64,000 nt of DNA from positions 806,001 through 870,000 of the forward strand of contig NZ_JAPEQG010000002.1 of assembly GCF_026339735.1 (NCBI RefSeq). Direction: 5' to 3'. This DNA is from Streptomyces sp. NBC_01669. Its GTDB lineage: Bacteria > Actinomycetota > Actinomycetes > Streptomycetales > Streptomycetaceae. Shown here piece by piece: positions 16,106-24,960 of this stretch. Under the pieces are notes generated by a model. The model was not told where the DNA came from. It searched no databases and was given only the letters and a program-made list of their open reading frames with translations. Positions within the stretch are counted from its first letter, which is position 1; every line of letters begins with the position of its first letter. A program made the translations under genes and the position numbers.

Positions 16106-18510
16106 ACGTCGTCATCGTCAACGCTTTCGAGCGCGGCAACCGCGGCGACGCGGCGCTGCTCAGCGTCGCCATCGACCAGGTGCGGGCCGCCTACCCCGGC
16201 GCCCGGGTCCGGATCGCCGGCTTCGAGGAGCCCGAGGAGCACGCGGAGTTCGACGGCGCCGAGAACCTGGGCTCCATCCGGCGCTACGTCGGCAAGGAGG
16301 ACACCGCCCGTATCGCCCGCATCACCGGCAAGCTGCTCGCCACCCTGCTCGGTCTGCTCGCTGTGTTGCCGGGCAGCGCCCCGCTCATCAAGGCGCTCGC
16401 CCGTCTGATGCCGACGGAGATCAACCGCGAGGTCCGTGCCCTCGCCGAGGCCGACCTGGTGCTGTCGCTGGGCGGCGGTTACCTCCGCGGCACCAAGGAC
16501 TTCCCCTCCGACCTGAGCGTGGCGTTCCTGCTGCTGCCGCTGTGGCTGGCGGCGCGGTTCGGCACCCCGGTCGTCCTGGGCCCGCAGTCCTACGGCCCGT
16601 TCCCCACCCGCCTCCAGCGTATGTTGATGCGCCGGGTCCTGCGCCACGCCCGGCTGATCTCCGTGCGCGAGGACATCAGTGTGCGCAGGCTGTCGGAGAT
16701 CGGGGTGCCCGGGCGGAACACGGAGCGCGGAATCGACAGCGCCTTCGCCTTCCGGGGACAGTCCCACAGGCCCTGGCGCGAGGAACTCGGCATCCCCGCC
16801 AGTTCCCGGCTGGTCCTGGTCACCGCCCGACAGCACCTCCCCGAGGCCCAGCAGACGGCGTACGAGTCCGCGATGGCCGCGACCATCAGCCATCTGCTGG
16901 TCGGCGCCGACTGCGATGTGGTGCTCGTCCCCCAGGTGACCTGTGCCTTCCAGGCGGACGACGACCGCATCGTCAACCGCCGCATCGCGGCCCAGGTGGA
17001 CAGTGCGCGGCTGCACCTCGTCGACGACGCTTCCCTTTCCCACCATGACGTCTTCGCCCTGTACGGACAGGCCGACCTGATCCTCGGCACCCGCTTCCAC
17101 TCGGTGATCTTCGGGCTGCTCTCCGAGGTGCCGTGCGCGGCCATCGAGTACGACCACAAGACCCGCGGCATCATGGAGGACCTCGGCCTGGGCGAGTGGG
17201 TGCTCAGGATGGACGAGGTGCGCGCCGACAACCTGATCCCGATGGTGGACCTCCTCATCGAGGAGTCGGCCGGCTACCGCGCCCACCTGTGCTCCGTCCT
17301 GCCGCAGTACCGGGCCCGCGCCGAGGAGTTCACCGAGCGCCTGCGCTCCGTCGTGCCCGCGCCTCAAGGGGCCCGGACACCGGGTGAGCGCACCGTGGCC
17401 GTGGTCTCCTCGTACTACCCGCCGAAGATCGGCGGGGTGGAGAACTACGCGGCACGGATCGCCGAGGCCGTCGCCGCCGCGCCGGGGATGCGGGCGGTCG
17501 TGCTGACGACCAACACCGAGGGCCGACGCACCCGGGTGAGCGTCGAGAACGGCGTGACGGTGGTGCGGCTGGGCACGTGGCTGAAGCTGTCGAACAGCCC
17601 GATCAGCCCGCTCTGGCCGCTCCAGGTCCGCCGCCGGCTGCGCAGGGAGCGCGTCGACGTGGTCAACGCGCACGCCCCGGTGCCCGGCCTCGCGGACATC
17701 TCGGTGTTCGCGGCGAAGCGCCGGCCCACCGTGCTGACGTACCACGCGGGCACCATGCACAAGCAGGACGCCGAAGGAGGCCTGGCGAACCGGATCATCG
17801 CCGTCTACGAGCGTTCCGTCCTGCCCCGGCTGATGGCCCGGGCCACCGTTCCCGTCGCCGTGGCCCCCGGGTCGATGGCGTACGGCCGTCCCCGCGCGCA
17901 GGAGATTCCGCCCGGCGTCGACACCGAGCGCTGGATCCCTGGCCCGCCGCCCTCCGAGCGGCCGCCGGTCGTCGTCTATGTGGGCCGGATGGACAGCACG
18001 TCCCGCTGGAAGGGTGTCGACCAGCTGATCCGCGCCTTCGCGCTGCTGACCGACCTGCCCGAGGCGCAGCTGAAGCTGATCGGCGGCGGCGACGATGTGG
18101 AGAACCTGCTGAAGCTCGCCGCCGAACTGGGCGTCGCCGACCGCGTGATCGCGGCGGGTGAGCTGCGCGGCGAGGAACTCGTGGATGCCGTGCGCCACGC
18201 CCGGGCCGGGGTGCTGTCCTCGGTGAGCGACGCCGAGTGCTTCGGAACCGCTCTTGCCGAGGCACAGGCGTGCGGTACCCCGGCGGTCGGGACGGCCGTC
18301 GGCGGGCTGCCCTTCACGGTGGCCGACGGCGAGACCGGTCTCGTCGTACCGCCGCGCGACCCCGAGGCGCTCGCGGCGGCGCTGCGCACCCTGCTCACCG
18401 ACGGCGAACTGGCCGACCGCATGGGGCGGGCCGGACGCCGTCGGGTGGTCGAGAAGTACGACTGGCAGCTGCTGACAGAGCGGTACAACGAGCTGTTCCG
18501 CTCGCTGTGA
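16102..18510 (+). CDS. Fusion: polysaccharide pyruvyl transferase + GT4 glycosyltransferase
   Basis: An 802-residue two-domain protein. Residues 1 to about 420 match polysaccharide pyruvyl transferases (CsaB/WcaK type): FERGNRGDAALL, LVLSLGGGYLRG, LGPQSYGPF, LILGTRFHSVIFGLLSEVPC and YDHKTRGIMEDLGL. Residues about 430-802 are a full GT4: SSYYPPKIGGVENYAARI, VAPGSMAYG, VYVGRMDSTSRWKGVDQLI and VLSSVSDAECFGTALAEAQA. The join is a short Pro/Ala linker near residue 425 with no stop. The pyruvyl half would add ketal pyruvate and the GT half a sugar. The fusion suggests sequential steps on one repeat unit. Confidence 0.88.
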   Translation: MNVVIVNAFERGNRGDAALLSVAIDQVRAAYPGARVRIAGFEEPEEHAEFDGAENLGSIRRYVGKEDTARIARITGKLLATLLGLLAVLPGSAPLIKALARLMPTEINREVRALAEADLVLSLGGGYLRGTKDFPSDLSVAFLLLPLWLAARFGTPVVLGPQSYGPFPTRLQRMLMRRVLRHARLISVREDISVRRLSEIGVPGRNTERGIDSAFAFRGQSHRPWREELGIPASSRLVLVTARQHLPEAQQTAYESAMAATISHLLVGADCDVVLVPQVTCAFQADDDRIVNRRIAAQVDSARLHLVDDASLSHHDVFALYGQADLILGTRFHSVIFGLLSEVPCAAIEYDHKTRGIMEDLGLGEWVLRMDEVRADNLIPMVDLLIEESAGYRAHLCSVLPQYRARAEEFTERLRSVVPAPQGARTPGERTVAVVSSYYPPKIGGVENYAARIAEAVAAAPGMRAVVLTTNTEGRRTRVSVENGVTVVRLGTWLKLSNSPISPLWPLQVRRRLRRERVDVVNAHAPVPGLADISVFAAKRRPTVLTYHAGTMHKQDAEGGLANRIIAVYERSVLPRLMARATVPVAVAPGSMAYGRPRAQEIPPGVDTERWIPGPPPSERPPVVVYVGRMDSTSRWKGVDQLIRAFALLTDLPEAQLKLIGGGDDVENLLKLAAELGVADRVIAAGELRGEELVDAVRHARAGVLSSVSDAECFGTALAEAQACGTPAVGTAVGGLPFTVADGETGLVVPPRDPEALAAALRTLLTDGELADRMGRAGRRRVVEKYDWQLLTERYNELFRSL

Positions 18511-18550
18511 CAACTTGGGGGGCGGGACCTGAGTCCCGCCCCCCAAGTTG
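18511..18550. terminator. Perfect hairpin, bidirectional terminator
   Basis: CAACTTGGGGGGCGGGAC (18511-18528) and its exact complement (18533-18550) enclose a 4-base loop. It starts one base after the stop of the upstream gene and lies 13 bases from the stop of the convergent one, so it can end transcription of both operons. Confidence 0.9.
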
Positions 18551-18562
18551 CCGTAGAACCCC

Positions 18563-19708
18563 TTAGCTGCAGGCCTCTTCGTAGGCCGCGACGAGCGCCT
18601 CCGCGTGGGCGTCCCAGGAGAAGGCGGTCCGCGCGTACCGCACCGAGTACTTGGCCATCTCGGTGCGCAGCGAGGCGTCCGCGGCCAGCCGCGACAGCTC
18701 CGCGGCGACCGCCTGGGGATTCCGCTCGGCGAACACGAACCGGTCCGTGTCGAGTCCGTACGGGGCATAGCCGGGGTCGGGCGTGGTCACCACCGGCAGA
18801 CCCGCCGCCATCGCCTCCTGCACCGACAGGGGGAAACCCTCTGCCACCGAGGGCAGCACGAACATGTCACAGGCCCGGTAGAGGCGGGCCAGCCGGTCGG
18901 GCGGCAGCGCACCGACGTAGTGCACGCCCTGTCCGCCGTCCAGTGCCGAGGCATCGCCACCGCCGGCGAGGACGAGGTCGAAGCCGGTGCCACGCTCCCG
19001 CGCCGCGAGTGCGATGTCGTACCCCTTCTTCGGGACGAGCCGTCCCGCGAACAGGGCCAGCGGCCGGTCGAGCGGGAGCCCGAACTCGGCCCGGATCTCG
19101 CGTTGTTCGATGACGTCCTGGCACGGCCGGTACAGCGTGGTGTCCACCCCGTTGGGCAGATGCCGCATCCGCTCCGCGGCCCCGCCGTGGCCGCGGACGA
19201 AGTTGGCGACGCGGGCGTTGAGGGTGAACACGGTGCGCGCGCCCCGCCAGATCCGTGCCCCCGCCAGCCGGTACACGGCCCGCTGCACCGTTGTGACCAG
19301 CGTCGAGGGATGGTCGACCAGTTCCACGTGCTGGGTGACGAGCCAAGGGCGGCGCGCGCGCCGGGCCGCGCCGGCCGCCGCCCAGGAGGTCAGATAGAAG
19401 GTGTCGTGGATGTGCACGACGTCCGCCCACCGTGCCCAGCGCCGCACCTGCCGCGGCAGCCCGGGCCCGAACAACGGGAAGGGCACCCCGAAACGGGACT
19501 CCAGCCCGTTCCAGGCCCGCACACGCACGACCCGGACCCCGTCGTCCTCGACCGTCTCGGCCGTCCGCTCGCCCGAGGTCACCACCGTGACCTCCAGTCC
19601 GAGAGCGGCCAGGCGGCGCGCCTCGGCCTGGACGACCCGCTCGATCCCGCCCATGTGCGGCGGGTAGAAGTGGCAGACGAGCAACACCCGCCGCACGGAA
19701 CCGGTCAC
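18563..19708 (-). CDS. GT4-family glycosyltransferase
   Basis: A 381-residue GT-B enzyme, last gene of the minus-strand operon. Motifs: CHFYPPHMGGIERVVQAEA, DVVHIHDTFY, RHLPNGVDTTLY, LFAGRLVPKKGYDIAL and VLPSVAEGFPLSVQEAMAAGLPVV (E-x7-E). Its start overlaps the stop of the large membrane protein gene by 4 bases (ATGA), so expression is coupled. Confidence 0.88.
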   Translation of the reverse strand: MTGSVRRVLLVCHFYPPHMGGIERVVQAEARRLAALGLEVTVVTSGERTAETVEDDGVRVVRVRAWNGLESRFGVPFPLFGPGLPRQVRRWARWADVVHIHDTFYLTSWAAAGAARRARRPWLVTQHVELVDHPSTLVTTVQRAVYRLAGARIWRGARTVFTLNARVANFVRGHGGAAERMRHLPNGVDTTLYRPCQDVIEQREIRAEFGLPLDRPLALFAGRLVPKKGYDIALAARERGTGFDLVLAGGGDASALDGGQGVHYVGALPPDRLARLYRACDMFVLPSVAEGFPLSVQEAMAAGLPVVTTPDPGYAPYGLDTDRFVFAERNPQAVAAELSRLAADASLRTEMAKYSVRYARTAFSWDAHAEALVAAYEEACS

Positions 19709-22161
19709 CTCAGCACCACCGAACCACCGTTGTTGTACACCAGGTCCTTCTTCTTCTCCACGAGCTCCCGCGGGAACTCGTACGTGATCCGGTCACCCCG
19801 ATAGAAGATCGACACCCGTCCGGTCTTGGCGGGCGTTGTGCCCAGCAGCAGGTACGCGTCCTTGTCCAGCCACACCGGGGTGCTCACGCCGGCAGCGTCG
19901 GATGCCATGTACGGCTTCAGCCGGGTGTACGAGAAGCTGTCCATCTGGATGGGCGTCGCGTCCTCGCGCGCCCGCTTCCAGGCGTCGAGCCACAGCGCGG
20001 CCTTTACCTCCTGCGACTGGGTGTAGTAGATGTCGTAGTAGTCACCGCTGTTGGACAGCTGGATCTGCGCCGGGTAGCCGCCGAGCACCTTCGGCATGAC
20101 TCCCACGAGATTCAGCAGCAGGCAGAACGTCAGCACCGCGCCGAGCACTTCCTTGCGGTGCCCCGCCCAGCGCAGCACCCACAGGGTTCCGGCGGCCAGG
20201 AACGGGGCGAAGAAGAACAGCCCCTGCTGGAACGCCCGCAGCACGCCGTAGTCCACGGACAGCTGCGGTACGACGGTGAACAGCGCGACAGTGCTCAGGG
20301 CGGCCAGGGCCATGGTCGTCTGGTCCCGGACGGCACGGAATGCCGAGCGGCGGGCCCTGAGCACCACCCATACGCCGAGCACGGTCATCAGCTGGAAGAA
20401 GTAGGCGACCGCGGCACGCACGGCGCCGTTGAGCGACTGGACCGGTACTCCGATCAGGTCCAGGATCCGGCCGAGCGGCGTGAGCGGCATGTCCGCGGTG
20501 GACACGGCCGTCCAGTCGATGGTGTCGAGCTCCTTCTGCGTCAGCAGCAGATGCGCGCGTTCCTTCGCGGAGTCGGCCTCCGACTCCTTCACGTACTGCT
20601 CCAGGCGCTGCTGCGGCGACAGTTGGTCCCCGCCGAGCAGGCTGTAGCCGGTGTCGGAGGAACCGGCCTGGTCCTTGGGCGACACCAGGTCCGAGATCGT
20701 CTGGGCCACCGTCACGTGCAACTGGCCGCCGGTGTGGGTGACCGGACCAGCCCAGACCACCGCCGCCACTGCCGGAATGAGCACCATCCACCACTGGATG
20801 AAGGTCAGCATCCGGTCCTCGCGCCGTTTGCGGCGCAACCGCTCCCGGCTCCGGCGGGACACCAGCCGCCACACCTTGTCGTAACCGAGCGCGAGCGTCA
20901 GCGTCGCGATCACCACGTACGCGGTCGAGTAGTGCGAGAGGACCACGCCGACCAGCAGCACCACGAACAGCACCCGCCGGGCCGTCCGCGGGCCCCGGCT
21001 GTCGGTGAGCACCACGATCGCGCTGCCCAGCAGGACGAAGGCGATGGCCTGCCGGCCGAGGAACACCATGTCCGTCAGGAAGGTTGGGAAGGCGACGAAG
21101 AAGACTGCCGCGAGCAGCGCCACGGAACGCGGGGCCACGTTCCGCACGGAGCGGAACAGCATGACCGGGGTGAGAGCGAACAGCGCCGGGATGATCGCCT
21201 TGAAGATGTAGATGTCGTTGATGCCGGTCAGCTGACGGATGCTCACCGGAAGCAGGGTGATGCTCAGACAGGCGTTGTAGGCGTGCCGGTAGGTGGACAC
21301 GTCCCAGTACTCGCCGCCCAGCGCCATCCGGTAGAAGAGGTACTCGGTCTGGACGTCGTGCCCGGTGATGAACCAGCCGCGCAGCGAGGCCAGGAGCAGC
21401 AGAGCGAGCGCCGCCGCGTACAGTCCCGTCTCCAGAGCGGTCAGGTGGTACTTGCGTCGCCTGACGGACAGCAGCAACAGCAGCAGGCCGCCCAGCACAC
21501 TCGCGACGATGCTCACCGCCCCGCCGTATCCGTTGTTCAGGCGGATCGTTCCGGCTACCGCGCACAGCACGGTGACGGCCCCCGCGGCGGTCGCCATGCC
21601 AAGCCCGGGGGTGGCGCGGGCGAGAGCCCACAGCCGCACCGGCCCGGTGTCGGCGGACGGCGCGTATCGCCGGCGGAACCACCACAGGACGCCGATGCCT
21701 AGCGCGGTGGCCGAGGTCAGGCACCCGCGGGTCAGCGGCCGGTCCACGCCCACCCAGGGCAGCACCGTGTTGACCACGAGTGCCAGCAGCATGTCCCCGA
21801 TGATGACCAGGCCGACCGAGACCAGCGTGCGGCCGCTGCCCGTCGGCACGATCCGCCCGGCGAGCGGACGCCACAGCTGCAGCGGGGCGCCGAAGAGCAG
21901 ATACAGCCCGGCCGCGAGACGTACTAGAGGTGGCGTGACGGGCACGAGCACCGCGAGGGTGCACAACGCCGAGGCGATCAGCACCGCGCTGTCGGGCACC
22001 GCGAACCGCTTCTTCCGCCGGCGGCGGGCGGTCCGCGTGCCGGTCCGCGTGTTGGTCCGCGTGTTGGTCCCCGTGCCGGTTCCCGCGTCGGTCTCCGTCC
22101 GTTGCCCTCGGCCGTGCGCCACGGTGGTCAACGCAAGAGTTTCGTCCGTCTCGAGTGTCAT
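19705..22161 (-). CDS. Large polytopic membrane protein of the polysaccharide locus
   Basis: An 818-residue protein starting at ATG 22161, which overlaps the stop of the upstream gene (ATGA). After a cytoplasmic Gly/Thr/Arg repeat tract (about residues 22-45, GTGTNTRTNTRT) and a basic patch come roughly 14 hydrophobic segments, one large extracellular loop (about residues 470-560) and a C-terminal soluble domain. The layout resembles a Wzy-type polymerase or a GT-C enzyme, but no signature residue is decisive. Likely partner of the surrounding glycosyltransferases. Confidence 0.75.
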   Translation of the reverse strand: MTLETDETLALTTVAHGRGQRTETDAGTGTGTNTRTNTRTGTRTARRRRKKRFAVPDSAVLIASALCTLAVLVPVTPPLVRLAAGLYLLFGAPLQLWRPLAGRIVPTGSGRTLVSVGLVIIGDMLLALVVNTVLPWVGVDRPLTRGCLTSATALGIGVLWWFRRRYAPSADTGPVRLWALARATPGLGMATAAGAVTVLCAVAGTIRLNNGYGGAVSIVASVLGGLLLLLLSVRRRKYHLTALETGLYAAALALLLLASLRGWFITGHDVQTEYLFYRMALGGEYWDVSTYRHAYNACLSITLLPVSIRQLTGINDIYIFKAIIPALFALTPVMLFRSVRNVAPRSVALLAAVFFVAFPTFLTDMVFLGRQAIAFVLLGSAIVVLTDSRGPRTARRVLFVVLLVGVVLSHYSTAYVVIATLTLALGYDKVWRLVSRRSRERLRRKRREDRMLTFIQWWMVLIPAVAAVVWAGPVTHTGGQLHVTVAQTISDLVSPKDQAGSSDTGYSLLGGDQLSPQQRLEQYVKESEADSAKERAHLLLTQKELDTIDWTAVSTADMPLTPLGRILDLIGVPVQSLNGAVRAAVAYFFQLMTVLGVWVVLRARRSAFRAVRDQTTMALAALSTVALFTVVPQLSVDYGVLRAFQQGLFFFAPFLAAGTLWVLRWAGHRKEVLGAVLTFCLLLNLVGVMPKVLGGYPAQIQLSNSGDYYDIYYTQSQEVKAALWLDAWKRAREDATPIQMDSFSYTRLKPYMASDAAGVSTPVWLDKDAYLLLGTTPAKTGRVSIFYRGDRITYEFPRELVEKKKDLVYNNGGSVVLR
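22030..22085 (-). repeat. Short tandem repeat encoding (Gly/Asn)-Thr-(Arg/Gly)-Thr tract
   Basis: A 12-bp unit close to GTGTTGGTCCGC is repeated about four to five times with small changes, encoding the T-R-T-N/G tract near the N-terminus of the membrane protein. The unit is a multiple of 3, so copy-number change would keep the frame. Confidence 0.7.
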
Positions 22162-23279
22162 GACAACGCCTCGGTGTAGACCTGCTCGACGCGCTCGGCC
22201 ACCCGGGACCACGACAGTCCCGCCGCGGCGTGAGCGCTGCGCTCGGCCAGACTCCGCCACAGCTCCGCGTCAGCGGCCAGTTGGTCGATCCGCTGCGCCA
22301 GCGCGGCCGGGTCGGGCGCCGCGAGCAGTCCGGTGCCGTCGACCAGTTCACGGTTGCCGGGCACATCGGTGGCGATGACGGGAAGACCCGAGGCCATCGC
22401 CTCCAGCAGCACGAGCGGCATCCCCTCCTTGTCGGACGGCAGGACGAACGCGTCGCTGTCCGCGTACGCCTTCACCAGGTCGTCCGCGTACAGCGCCCCC
22501 GCGAACTCGACATTCCGCAGCCCGAGCCGGGCCGCCTGCGCTGTGAGCTGCTCGCGCAGTTCGCCGTCGCCGACGATCCGCAGCCGTACGTCCTCCTGGA
22601 CCTGGGCTATCGTGTCCAGCAGCCGGGCCACGTTCTTCTGGATCTGCAGGCGCCCGACGAAGAGCAGGCGCAGGGGCCGGGCCGGCGCGGTCCGGGGCGG
22701 CAGGTAGTACGCGTCCGACACGCCGTTCGGCACGATGTGCAGCCGCTGCCGGGACACCCCGTACCGCTCGACCAGGAAGTCCGCCATCTCCTCGGTGAGC
22801 GCGACCACCGCGGCGGCCCGGCGCAGCACTCGGCCCAGGAAGTGCTGCTTGTACCAGGGCAGCAGCCGCCCCAGCGGGCCGCTGGCGTCCACGTCGAGAT
22901 GGAAGTGGGCGACATACGGAACCTGCCGCAGCGCGGCGACCGCGGAGACGAGTTCGGGGACGAGGGCGTGTGCGATGTGCAGATGTACGACGTCCCCGGG
23001 CCGTGCCTTGGCGAGTTGAACGGGCAGCAGCGCGGAGATGGCGGTGTTGGCCACCTCGACCGCCGGAAGCCGGTGCACGTGTACGCCGTCCTCGACGCTG
23101 TGCCGCGGCAGGCCTGACGTCCGCAGCCCCGTGGTCACCACATGTACTTCGTGCCGGTGTGCCAGCTCCTGGGACAGATGCGCCACCACACGCTCGAGCC
23201 CGCCGAGGGCCGGCGGGTAGTAGGGGGTGACCTGAATGACTCTGCGCCCCATGAGGCCCGCCTCTTTCTCCGCGCTCAT
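22158..23279 (-). CDS. GT4-family glycosyltransferase
   Basis: A 373-residue enzyme from ATG 23279 (MSAEKEAGLMGRRVIQ), whose ATG overlaps the preceding stop. Motifs: VTPYYPPALGGLERVVAHLS, DVVHLHIAHALVPELV, HIVPNGVSDAYYLP, LFVGRLQIQKNVARLL and LPSDKEGMPLVLLEAMASGL (E-x7-E). Expected to add a sugar during repeat-unit assembly. Confidence 0.88.
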   Translation of the reverse strand: MSAEKEAGLMGRRVIQVTPYYPPALGGLERVVAHLSQELAHRHEVHVVTTGLRTSGLPRHSVEDGVHVHRLPAVEVANTAISALLPVQLAKARPGDVVHLHIAHALVPELVSAVAALRQVPYVAHFHLDVDASGPLGRLLPWYKQHFLGRVLRRAAAVVALTEEMADFLVERYGVSRQRLHIVPNGVSDAYYLPPRTAPARPLRLLFVGRLQIQKNVARLLDTIAQVQEDVRLRIVGDGELREQLTAQAARLGLRNVEFAGALYADDLVKAYADSDAFVLPSDKEGMPLVLLEAMASGLPVIATDVPGNRELVDGTGLLAAPDPAALAQRIDQLAADAELWRSLAERSAHAAAGLSWSRVAERVEQVYTEALS

Positions 23280-23806
23280 CCGGCGGTCTCCAGATGTCCG
23301 ACTACGTACTCGGACCGGCCCGCCACCGAGACGCGCAGCGCGTCGGCGTCCTCGCCCTTCGGCAGGGCCACGTCCACGTTCACGACTTTCGCCTGCCCGT
23401 CGACGGCACGCACGGTGGCCCACCCGGTGCCCAGGAGCTCACCGTCCCGGTCCGCTTCGGCCTTCAGCACGAAGGTGTCCGACGCGGGCCGGGGCGCGCC
23501 CTCGGCCCGCTCCTTCGCCGACGGCCCCGCGGACCGTACGCCGCCGTGCGGAGTGAAGGCGACCTTGGCCTCGACCTGGTCGCCCACATAGGACGGCAAC
23601 TCGATGAAGTACAGCTCCAGATAAGGGCGGTCCTGGCGGGTGAAGGACTTCGCCAGTTCCTCGCGGACCGCCGGGGTGGACCAGGCGGCGACCACCGCGG
23701 CGATCACCGCGATGGCCACCAGGGCACGCCGGATCACCGGGCCGCGCCCGCCGGCCGTCCCGTCGGCCCTTCCGCGCTGCCCGTCGCGCGCTGTCTCAGT
23801 CCGCAT
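23276..23806 (-). CDS. Single-pass membrane-anchored protein of the polysaccharide operon
   Basis: A 176-residue protein: basic N-terminus, one transmembrane segment (about residues 26-44, ALVAIAVIAAVVAAW), then an extracytoplasmic beta-rich domain (YLELYFIELPSYVGDQVEAK). It is the gene just before a GT4 and is coupled to it by a 4-base overlap. It could be an accessory factor of polymer assembly or chain-length control. No family assigned. Confidence 0.7.
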   Translation of the reverse strand: MRTETARDGQRGRADGTAGGRGPVIRRALVAIAVIAAVVAAWSTPAVREELAKSFTRQDRPYLELYFIELPSYVGDQVEAKVAFTPHGGVRSAGPSAKERAEGAPRPASDTFVLKAEADRDGELLGTGWATVRAVDGQAKVVNVDVALPKGEDADALRVSVAGRSEYVVGHLETAG

Positions 23807-23831
23807 CGTGCCCTTTCAGAAGCCCTGCTCG

Positions 23832-24665
23832 TCACACGCCATGGTGCCCGGTCCTCACCTTCTCCTGCGCCGCGTGGTCCGCGGTGGCGGACGCCGCACC
23901 CCGCTGCACCGGCATCAGCGGTGCCGGGACGGGCCGGGTGGAACGGTCGCGCCACTGGGACCGGGTGTCGGTGCGCAGCGCGTTGTCCTTGAGCCTGTGG
24001 CGGAACAGCTGGGCCAGATTGGACACGCCGTCTGAGACGGCGTTGAGCTTCACCTCACCGCCGCGGGGCCGGTACTCGATGGGTACCTCCAGGCAGCGGA
24101 AGCCTTCCCGGACGGCGGCGTTCTTGATCTCCTGGGAGAAGCCCATGCCGTCGGAAGTGACCTTGAGGGTCTCCCAGATGTAGCGACGGAACACCCACAT
24201 CCCGCTCTGGGAGTCGCGCATCTCGCTCTTGAAGAGCTTGCGGCTGATCAGACTGAGGGCGTGATTGGCCACGGTGTGCGAGGGCTTCATGGCCTCGCGG
24301 TTCTCCCGGCCGAGTCTGTTGGTGTTGAGAAACTCGACCCGCTTCTCGTCGACGATGCGCAGCAGTCTGGGCAGGTCGTCGAAGGGATATGTGCAGTCGG
24401 CGTCGCCGGTGGCGATCACCTCGCCGCGCGCGGCGGCGATTCCGGCCTTGTAGGCGTTGCCGTAGCCGCGCAACGGCTGGTGGACCACCCGCGCCCCGTA
24501 AGAGGCGGCGATCTCGGCGGTCCCGTCCGTGGAGCCGTTGTCAGTAATGATCACCTCGACTCCCCAGCCTTCCTCGGTGAGTTCGTCGAGCGGGATTGTC
24601 GCGAAGACGTGAGGCAGGTTTTCGGCTTCGTTCAACGCAGGTATGACGATGGACAAAGTGGACAC
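23832..24665 (-). CDS. GT2-family glycosyltransferase (DPM/dolichol-phosphate sugar synthase-like)
   Basis: GTG 24665 is chosen because AGGGGGGAG lies just upstream; an in-frame ATG at 24695 has no ribosome site. The product, 277 residues, shows STLSIVIPALNEAENLP, ITDNGSTDGTAEIAASYG, GYGNAYKAGIAAARG and the metal-binding ATGDADCTYPFDDLP, typical of GT2 enzymes that charge a polyprenyl-phosphate or prime a repeat unit. It is the first gene of the minus-strand operon ending at 18563. Confidence 0.88.
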   Translation of the reverse strand: MSTLSIVIPALNEAENLPHVFATIPLDELTEEGWGVEVIITDNGSTDGTAEIAASYGARVVHQPLRGYGNAYKAGIAAARGEVIATGDADCTYPFDDLPRLLRIVDEKRVEFLNTNRLGRENREAMKPSHTVANHALSLISRKLFKSEMRDSQSGMWVFRRYIWETLKVTSDGMGFSQEIKNAAVREGFRCLEVPIEYRPRGGEVKLNAVSDGVSNLAQLFRHRLKDNALRTDTRSQWRDRSTRPVPAPLMPVQRGAASATADHAAQEKVRTGHHGV

Positions 24666-24960
24666 AGTGGGCTCCCCCCTACTGGTTATGCACACAAGCG
24701 CTCGGGAATCAAGACCGGCGCCCGTGTTCCCACAGCCCCCACCGAACCCCCCCGATAGCGGCTCTTACTTTAAGCTCACAAAACTTTTAATTACGCTTTC
24801 GCCGCAGAATCGTGACCTGTGAAGTCTCGTCCCGCGAGGCAGTTCGGGTGTACGAAACCTCTCCGTGCTCAGGCGTTAACTTTCCTCTCGCCTGCTCATG
24901 GTCAGCATCAGGGGTTCACGTGGTCGCGGACGGCGAGGAGGCGAGGAGGCGAGGAGGACC
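24666..24960. promoter_or_regulatory. Low-GC promoter interval of the minus-strand polysaccharide operon
   Basis: The stretch around 24765-24800 (CTTACTTTAAGC, AAACTTTTAATTACG) is strikingly AT-rich compared with its surroundings and lies between the GT2 gene and the divergent Tat-signal pseudogene. It is the natural place for divergent promoters. No unambiguous -10/-35 pair can be fixed. Confidence 0.5.

Noticed and set aside
16081-18768. Very long open frames antisense to the glycosyltransferase operon (also 7935-9362, 20158-21702 and 39124-40164)
   Set aside because: They mirror high third-position GC of the true genes, lack ribosome sites and family motifs, and are typical composition artefacts.
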